From NCBI GenBank assembly GCA_964030475.1, contig CAXIPT010000003.1:11129763-11193762 (forward strand): DNA of 64,000 nucleotides, written 5' to 3'. The stretch's first letter is position 1. Each line of letters opens with the position of its first letter. The notes below the pieces were generated by a model. It saw only the letters and a list, made by a program, of their open reading frames with translations, ran no database searches and had not been told where the DNA came from. Positions 56,904 through 64,000 of this stretch are shown piece by piece. Source of the DNA: Tethya wilhelma. Its lineage: Eukaryota; Porifera; Demospongiae; Tethyida; Tethyidae. A program made the translations under genes and the position numbers.

Positions 56904-58513
56904 GGGTGTCTATAATCGGTGGATTCCGGATCGGTGGAATGGAATGGAATACTGGAATACCGGAATACTGGAATGGTACAAGAGCATGCGCAGTTGGCTA
57001 ACCACGTGCGTGCGCAGTTCAGTGTTCGATCCTCAAGGCCCAATTTTTTTGTTCTCAACTTCTGGTGGCCATGGCTGAAACGACGAATTCGAACCGCTTA
57101 GGGACTGCGAGTAGGCCAATTATTGTTGGTGACAGTGACAGAGACTTTAGCCTTGTGATGAGATCGCCAGTCAAAGTTGTACTGGAAGAAAGCGTATGAA
57201 TTGATACATGAACGTAATGCTGTTACACAGGCTCCTGGATGTGATAAAACTTCTCGTATGGTAAAGAGCTCTTCAGGTCCTCGTCCTCATCTAGTCCTAA
57301 GAAAACGTAGTGGGCAGTTTTGCTGTGATAATACCTGTGCCAATTGGCGATCGCTGGGAATATGTACACATTCAGTTGCTGCCGCAGAAGACAACCATGA
57401 TTTACAAGCTTATATCAACTGGTAGTAAAAGCTAAGAAGGTCCCTAATGTCTCGAAACTTGCTATAACAAATTTAATGTCCCAGTGGGTGTGGACGTAAG
57501 GGTGGTGTTCCTCCAAGGAAACGAAGGAAGACTGAACCACCAGAGGTCCGAATTCCATTTAATATACAGTCACAGGATTGGAAGAAAGTCACACATTGTC
57601 AAGAACTACCGAGCCGTGAGTTCGTATTTGTATGGAGATGAACACGGTCAATGCAGTTCGTATTCGTATGGAGACGAACAAGGTCAATGCAGTTCCGTGA
57701 ATGTGACACTTGGATCTGGGTCTGTATCAAGATCAAGATCAGTGGCTCAAAATGTCGTAATGACTGGAGGTCAGCTCAACATACTACCTTCATCTCCCCC
57801 ACCACTACTTCACATACCAATAGTGAGCCCGGCCTCCAGTTCTCCCTTTGTTTTAACCTTTGTCACCGGTAATATCCGAGTATGTCATGGATGTAGGCAA
57901 AGTTATGTGAACCCCCCTAAACCACCCATTGATTTGTGTGTAAAGCACCAAGAATGGCAAACATTCAGGCCTGTCGATGACAGACAAACAAGGTATGGAA
58001 ATGTCTATCATTGTAATGCTCCGTGTGTGCAAGCTAAGTGTCCAGAGTTACAACCTACAATGCTTGAAATATCTCCAGCCATGTTAGTACAACTGTTGCC
58101 ATGTCACACACAATGGATCAGAAATCATATGCCTGGACGATTGTGACTAATGTATCCATTCTTGTTCTCAGCTCAAGTTAACATACATTAATTGTTACTC
58201 AGTGATTTTGTTTTGATTGTGTCGTAGCTAGAAATAACAATTGTTATGTTGCACAAAAGGAGTAGAATTATTAATGTAGGCATTGGTAAAGATTGTCAAA
58301 ATTACAAGAAAAATTTTTGTTTGGAGATGCAGTGTCAGTGTACGCGGTATTGCTGCTGAGCTTTATTGAGTTTATAGTATAGACTTTGTTACAAGACTAT
58401 ATAGTGAGCAAAGATGTGAAACTATGTTATTCCATTATTCCACCATTCCACTGTTCCATGATTCCGCCGTTCCACCATTCCATCGTTCCGGAATCCACCG
58501 ATTATAGACACCC
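56904..58513 (+). mobile_element. Mutator-like element with SWIM-type coding remnant, 9-bp TSD
   Basis: Ends GGGTGTCTATAATCGGTGG and its exact complement. TGTGTCTAT is duplicated at 56895-56903 and 58514-58522. Both termini continue into arrays of GGAATGG/GGAATAC-like units (CCATTCC on the right). Its length of 1,610 bp is far too short for a complete MULE. Confidence 0.9.
57070..58146 (+). pseudogene. Degenerate SWIM-domain protein inside the 56904-58513 element
   Basis: It starts at MAETTNSNRLGTASRPIIVG (57070) in one frame. It continues at 57177-57425 in a second with CCDNTCANWRSLGICTHSV, a C-x-C/C-x-H SWIM zinc finger, then at 57484-58146 in a third. The last part has a Ser-rich linker and a Cys-rich tail (VCHGCRQSY, LCVKHQEW, YHCNAPCVQAKCP) ending LLPCHTQWIRNHM. 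No DDE core is present. Frame changes may be introns or decay. The combination suggests DNA binding without catalysis. Confidence 0.55.
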
Positions 58514-58583
58514 TGTGTCTATGGGACCATAGATAAATGAGGGGGAGAGGGATTGGCAACGGGTGGGTGTGGTCAAATAATCC

Positions 58584-59570
58584 AAAGCGACTAAATGCAA
58601 GACTGTTTCCAATGACCTTTGACCTTCAGGGAGTATAAAATGGCTGGACAGTGGGACGTAATTTGAGGTGTGGAAGCGTGGATCCTCTCTCGAGTCTGTG
58701 TCTTAGTATCGGTATGATCAAACTTTATATGCTTAAAGATTAGCATAGCATGCAATTAGACCATAAACAGGGGAATATCAATTCATGATTCAAACAGCAA
58801 CCTGCTAGCTAACATGCTGCAGTTGCTGACTGGCAAATTATGCTGCTATACATGTGAAATTCTTCAAATGTCTTAGTATTCAGTGAATTTTAGGTATAAC
58901 ATGGCAAGATTTAAGTGGCTATGGCTAGCAATAAAGAAAGGGATTGTCCGGCAACAAGCTGAAGTTGTAGACACCATCGTACCAAGTTCAGTTACTGTTC
59001 AATATTAGTTTCAGTGTTAAGTAGTCTCCCTTCTTAGTGTATGACCATTTGACGGCAATATTTTGTTAACATAACCCCAGTAGCTATGCATGTGATGTCA
59101 TTATGACAGTGCTACTTGGTACTTAATTGTATCTTCAGTTCTAACAACCCCACAGCACTGAACTACTAAGCCACAGTAAAGCTCACTTTGGAACCCTGGT
59201 GAACTTGAAGAAGAAAATATTCATCTCTTGTAACTCTGCAGGGTTATAATAAATTTATAGATGTGTTGTATTGTGTATTCATTAATAAATAAAGAAGCTT
59301 GATCTTGAAGTGATTTATTGATCAGTGTAGCTAGCTCAGTAGATGCTTGGGGCCAGGGCAGGCAGTTATTTTCACAACCTGGACGGAAAAACAACCATAT
59401 TGCATGCAATGGAAACATTCCTGCATGGCCACAGCCCGGGTCAAAGGTCATGGAAACATTCCTGCATTTAGCCACAGCTCTGTTGCCATCTAAATGCAGG
59501 AAAGTACATGGGTCAAAGGTCATATAAAGGTCAAAGGTCATTGGAATCATTCCTGCATTTAACGCCACGT
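58584..59570 (-). mobile_element. Nonautonomous derivative of the USP-Ulp1 MULE
   Basis: It starts AAAGCGACTAAATGCAAGAC and ends CATTTAACGCCACGT, the same termini as the 9 kb element in inverted orientation. AAATAATCC is duplicated exactly (58575-58583, 59571-59579). The 59400-59570 end repeats the 41599-41715 block, including several GGTCAAAGGTCAT units. The interior shows no protease or transposase. A TATAAAA at 58634 and a 35-codon frame at 58901-59008 behind an acceptor (TTTTAG) are present. Confidence 0.9.
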
Positions 59571-59599
59571 AAATAATCCGCATTACGCTTACGTCATAC

Positions 59600-60566
59600 A
59601 ATTTTTGCAGCTTGCTCGAAGAAGATGGCAGCTGAGTTGATGCGCTCTGCATTCTGTGCTGTAGATTTCTTTGTTGTCTTTCCAGAGTCCTTCTTAAATC
59701 TTCAAGCCATCTTGCAGCAATTGAGAATCAACGGATGGTAACCCATTGCTTTACGAGTTCAACAAGGAGAGCATCAGACTGTGCCTCATCTTCGATTTCT
59801 TGAGAAAGTAGCATCCAGTAAAATTGAATGCAGTTATTGTTAGCAATGACGTCAATAACGGTTTTCTTAAATCTTCTTTATCTGAGCTGCCTCGTATGAG
59901 ATGTTTTGGCAAAAGAATCCGCACATTCTTTTCAATCTCAATGAACATAGAAAATGTGCTGTCATTGAGAGGAAACAGTCCTCCTCTGTTTACTTGATCT
60001 ATCCATCTCCTTGTATACATCAACAAATCTCCACCTTCTCCTTCTACTGCCATATCACCTAAACATGTTACATATTGGTCATATACCTTTCCCTTCATCT
60101 TTTCATACTTTTTAAGCAAAGAGTGTGGTACACAGCCACAGGCATATCTCATGACATTTAGTTCATCAGCTGACAAGCAAACTTCAGAACTTCGATTTTC
60201 TTTAGATTCAGTTATTCTTGTGAAGTATTCCAGCACTAACATAGAGTATATCTCACTGTATACAGACTGTTCCACAATAGGGTCACTTATCTGTGTCATT
60301 TTGAGACTGTGGACAAGATCCTTCCATGCTTTATGCATTGGACTAGAAGCATTTTGACGTAATTTGTGGAATTCTGACCACAACCTTGTTCTCTTGGAAG
60401 AGTTTAGCTTCAAACTCTTAGTTACATCTTGTATCCTCTCTCTAAGGTATCTGACAACTTCTTCACTAAATCCATCAAATGCGTTCATTTCACACTCTCC
60501 CTGAGTACTCTTATCCAAAATTTCTTGTATAAAGTCTTGAAGAGTGCTGTTTCTACTTGAACTGAA
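59600..60566 (-). pseudogene. Transposon-associated protein, decayed
   Basis: It begins after an acceptor at 60567 (TTTTCAG). The frame to about 59880 includes MRYACGCVPHSLLKKYEK, CLGDMAVEG, a WIDQVNRGGLFPLND segment and FIEIEKNVR. A one-base loss in an A-run near 59876 shifts the frame. The downstream frame then reads FYWMLLSQEIEDEAQ and KQWVTIR, a TGA, then FSIAARWLEDL. I know this GYV/RGGLF/W-TIRGFS pattern as common in invertebrate mobile-element proteins, but I cannot name the family. The 3' end borders the MULE derivative. Confidence 0.55.
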
Positions 60567-60776
60567 AAGATCTTTTCATTTATAGGCCTTCGCAAATCCA
60601 TCAGTGGGACATAGAAAAGTAACAATAATATAATTTGTCAATGATAAAAATTATTACTCTACAATGTCATGTAGCTATACAATGTAATTATTATTAGTAT
60701 TGCTAAAATCCATGCATGGATATAAAAATTTAATTATTAATTTCGGTTTGTGTGTATATACAGTCAATAATGATTA

Positions 60777-63540
60777 TTACTTCTTGGATCTTTTCCTCTT
60801 TGGGAGTGGGGTGTCATCTACATTTTGAGACTCACCATACAAACGTCTCTTCCTGCTGCTATTGCCCCTCACAGGGTCAGTAGCTACAGACTTCTGTACC
60901 CTGATTGCAGCTGCATTGTTGAGGACCTATTGCATGTCAGGATTCTCATTTCGGCCACCACGTGCTCTTTGTTGTCCAAAGTAGTTCTCCAATGGATCTT
61001 GAGAGATCCTCTCACTTAGAATGAATAGATTTTCACCATCAGTCACATTCTTCAAGACATACTTAGACATATCCACAAATGAAGAAACTATAGAGGATGG
61101 AATTGTCAATAACTTTTCAATGTATTATCATACGTACGGTAGTACGTATAGTAGGAATGGGCTGACTGTCCCATAGACACAATACAAAATGTTGGCCACC
61201 ATAAAAATCTAGTTAAACAAAATTAAACCTTCAAAGTTGCTCAGAAGCTCTCACTGACAGATTACCAACTGCATGCAAGGCCTAAAACTCACAAAAACTT
61301 TCTGCAGCACTCGTAGAGAGCGCTAGTGGGAAGCCACCATAGTGCCATTTTTTGTTCTTCTACTTACTTCCTAACTGACTTACTTGAAAAGCATTTCCAG
61401 AGAACCAGAATGTGTTGAGCCAACTTTGACAGCACAAAGTAAGTTCTTTTCATGGGTACTACATTCCTTGATACTCGCTTTCATCATAAATAGGCCTAAA
61501 CAAAAACTAGAAAGCTTTGACTTAGCCTGTATAAATTCACGTACTTCAATTCAGCCATCTTTGTAGGTAGAGTTCAAAGGTCATATATCCACGTGGCATT
61601 AATATGCGCATGCGCATTAGCCTCTTCAAGCATAATGTTTAGCTGCTACTCAAGCTTTTTGTACGGACTAACCAGTCTCTGATAGTCTACACACTGTAGT
61701 GTTGAAAAAAGTGAATGAACAAGTAATAAAAATTTCAAAAAAAAAAAGCAGTGTAGGAATGGGCAGTGCATTAAAAAGTATTGGAACAAGGCAGGGTCTC
61801 AATTTCGGCACATGACTACTTCATTTTTATGCCCAACTCTTGGCCGGCAGTCCAGTTTAAATACCTGTCTGTTATAGTTTACTCTATTGCTTTAGTAGCC
61901 AAGTGATTAGCGAGAAATTTGAACCCGTGAATGCAATGAATATAAAGCTACGGTACTATTATACAGATCATCGCAACACAACACTGAAAATCCATATCAA
62001 GGATCAAGAATAAAAATGAAGTAGTCATGTGCCGAAATTGAGACCCTGCCTTGTTCCAATACTTTTTAATGCACTGCCCATTCCTACACTGCTTTTTTTT
62101 TTTGAAATTTTTATTACTTGTATTATAGATGGTTTACCAGTTATCCGCAGTCCTTCCATTGTTTCTGCACTGAGTAGAAGTTTCTGTTTATTCTTATCAG
62201 GAACATCTTTCCGTTATGTTACAGAAGCTTCCCATTGGTCCAAGTAACCAAGGAAATCGTTTTTCAACCACTGTGACAGATACAATAAAACATTTATACA
62301 TGTTGTTATCGTACCAAACAACAAACATACCTCAAATCGAGGATCATCAACACTGCTGTAAGGTTTTAAATCAGGCTTCTTTCTGTGGATCCACTCATTT
62401 ATGCTCCGTACATTCAAACAATCAAAAAAACGATCAAACAAAAGGATGAATTTCTGAGTTTCTGAGGTACCAGGAACATCAAAGTAGGAAAATAGATCTG
62501 CAATTGTTTTACTTAACACTTATACAATGTTCAAACAGTATATACGTAATGCATACACCATTCTTAGATGTGTAATTATGTGCATATAATTGTGCACATT
62601 CCTACTTGTGTAGCAAGATCCACTCGCATACGAGAGTATGACGTCAGCTTTAGATGCTCAAGTTTCAGCTTAGGAGCAAGAGTGAGGCCATGTGACTGTA
62701 TGGACATCTTTGTCAGCCTGTCATAAATATCCCAGAGTTGCTTCCATTCAATAAATTCACCATTGACCTGCAATAAGTATGAGTATGCAAGTGTTACAGT
62801 TTCTGGTATTTAGAATACCAATTTTTTTTTTTTACCTGCATGAGTCTGGTACCAGAACTGCCAGAGTGAGACCAACAATTTCTGACAGTTTTGATTAGAT
62901 GTGGGGGATCAGATACAAAGTACACAAAACGATCATCTGTGGCAAAGGGATTCTTAGTTTTGTACGTCAGGGGAGAATTTGGTGTTTTATGCATTTAAAG
63001 AATTTACGATTAGGACTAGCACCATCTGCAGTAATGCACAGCACCTTGAATCCATCAGCTTCTAGTAGACGTATACATTCCCATACAATGGGGTACAAGA
63101 AATCTGCTGTAACACCCTTTGTACAGAAATGAGCATAAGGGAATTCCAGCTTAAACATGATGCCTCGAACCATTATGGCTAACACATGATCGGCAACTTG
63201 TGGCCGATCTCCTTGTTGCTCTAGTTTCATAAGTTGATTATTTATGTCACCAATGTTAGTAAAACCAATGAGCTCCCCAGAAAACTTGTCATAGACCAGT
63301 CCTTCCTTAATTTTCATTTCATCAAGGATGATAGTCACGTACCTTCGATTTTCAGGGATTGATTCTAAGTTTGCTTCCTCGATTAATTGTTGATGAACTT
63401 CTTTCTGATATCCAGGTTTTTGATCGAAGTAGTGCAGATAATCTCTTAGAGTTCTTGCACTAGGAAGTTGAATGAAACCACTTGTTCGAAGTGCATGATA
63501 AGCAGAGCTCGAAAGTAGTTTTAGGTTAAGGCACCATTTT
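60777..63540 (-). pseudogene. P-element/THAP9-like transposase, inactivated
   Basis: The frame enters from a MITE at 63541, so the THAP-side N-terminus is lost. Recognisable RNase H-like parts: YVTIILDEMKIKEGLVYDK, GFTNIGDINNQL, VLCITADGASPNRKF, then VSDPPHLIKTVRNCW and further down SQDPLENYFGQQRARGG. A one-base loss near 62997 breaks the frame just after NRKFFK. A TAA follows QWEASVT near 62213, and a TAG follows NPDMQ near 60929. A 1 kb MITE (61128-62124) splits the 3' part. Stop TAA at 60777-60779 after KRKRSKK. Confidence 0.75.
61128..62124 (+). mobile_element. MITE family A, near full length, inside the P-like transposase
   Basis: From ATCATACGTACGGTAGTACG to GAAATTTTTATTACTTG, with hairpin arms at 61740-61840 and 62010-62110. 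It lies between the segments coding GLRITGKPS and SFVDMSK. Confidence 0.85.
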
Positions 63541-63970
63541 ATCATACGTACGGTAGTACGTATAGTAGGAATGGGCCGACTGTCCCATTGACACAATACA
63601 AAATGTTCATGCTTATAAACTTTCAGGGAAACAAGGCTAAGCCTTCAAATGCATTTTATAGCCTCTCCCAGACAGTTTACTTACTGTATTAACCAAGAAA
63701 ACTGGCAGAAAGTTTCTGGAGCACTCTGGAGAGAGCGCTGGCGAGAAGCCACAAGAGTGCAATTTTGTTCTCCTTCCTTCCTTCCTTCCTAACTGACTTA
63801 CTTGAACGCGATTTCCAGACAAACTAAAGGCATTGAGCCAACTTTAACTATACAAGTAGTAAAAATTTCAAAAAAATAAGTAGTGTAGGAATGGGCAGTG
63901 CGGTAAAAAGTATTGGAACAAGGCATGTCTCAATTTCGGCACATGACTACTTCATTTTTATTCTTGTCAG
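63541..63970 (+). mobile_element. MITE family A with internal deletion
   Basis: It starts ATCATACGTACGGTAGTACG and runs to GAGCCAACTTTAACTATAC, then jumps to CAAGTAGTAAAAATTTC and one hairpin arm. A CTTC tetranucleotide repeat lies at 63771-63789. It interrupts the P-like transposase frame. Confidence 0.8.
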
Positions 63971-64000
63971 TTGATCCTTCCTTAGGATCCTGCTAAGTGT

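Noticed and set aside
59625..59738. Plus-strand frame MAAELMRSAFCAVDFFVVF
   Set aside because: The minus strand here continues the recognisable WVTIR/FSIAARWLEDL segment, so the plus frame is a shadow.

Overview
The window is eukaryotic and looks like sponge DNA, most like Amphimedon queenslandica; that assignment is my inference and not a database match. The evidence is short GT-AG introns throughout, ankyrin genes built from one-repeat exons of 96, 99 or 105 bp, a Notch-ligand-like EGF gene, and a very high density of DNA transposons and MITEs. There are two runs of N (5572-5638, 16149-16366) and several single Ns that look like contig joins.

Layout. (a) 1-16148: a tandem, plus-strand family encoding a CARD-like helical domain, a second helical domain and ankyrin repeats. 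There is the tail of one copy (333-431), gene 1 (1116-4645) and gene 2 (8176 into the gap). (b) 16.4-21.4 kb: repeats and a minus-strand secreted-protein gene (20662-19354). (c) 27350-21998: gene 3 of the same family on the minus strand, convergent with gene 2, lacking its first exon and carrying a retroposon and a destroyed exon. (d) 28206-30.9 kb: the 3' end of a second copy of the big transposon described under (g), plus MITE remnants. (e) 30939-39093: a small TIR element split by two later insertions, one of them a 6.5 kb Academ-like transposon (31958-38487) with an intact open reading frame of about 1,625 codons. (f) 41118-39210: a Delta-like gene, with MNNL-like region, degenerate DSL, three EGFs and one membrane span. 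(g) 41599-50615: a 9 kb Mutator-like element. (h) 50616-55.7 kb: a duplicated copy of the 6.2-8.5 kb region ending in a broken gene 4. (i) 55.9-64 kb: nested dead transposons, namely a SWIM-type MULE, a 987 bp MULE derivative, a P-element-like transposase and MITEs.

The standout is the 41.6-50.6 kb element. I could splice 26 exons into one frame, 41817-50397. They encode, in order, a ubiquitin-specific protease, an Ulp1/C48 SUMO-type protease, C2H2 zinc fingers, a MULE DDE transposase, a SWIM finger and a PHD finger. The summed exon length is 5,251 bases. Removing one extra base in the SWIM region gives exactly 1,750 codons. A transposon carrying both a deubiquitinase and a deSUMOylase next to its transposase is something I do not know to be described.

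Target-site duplications could be read directly for many elements. Most are 9 bp (one is 11 bp), as expected for Mutator-like transposition. Paralogous empty sites elsewhere in the window confirm several of them.
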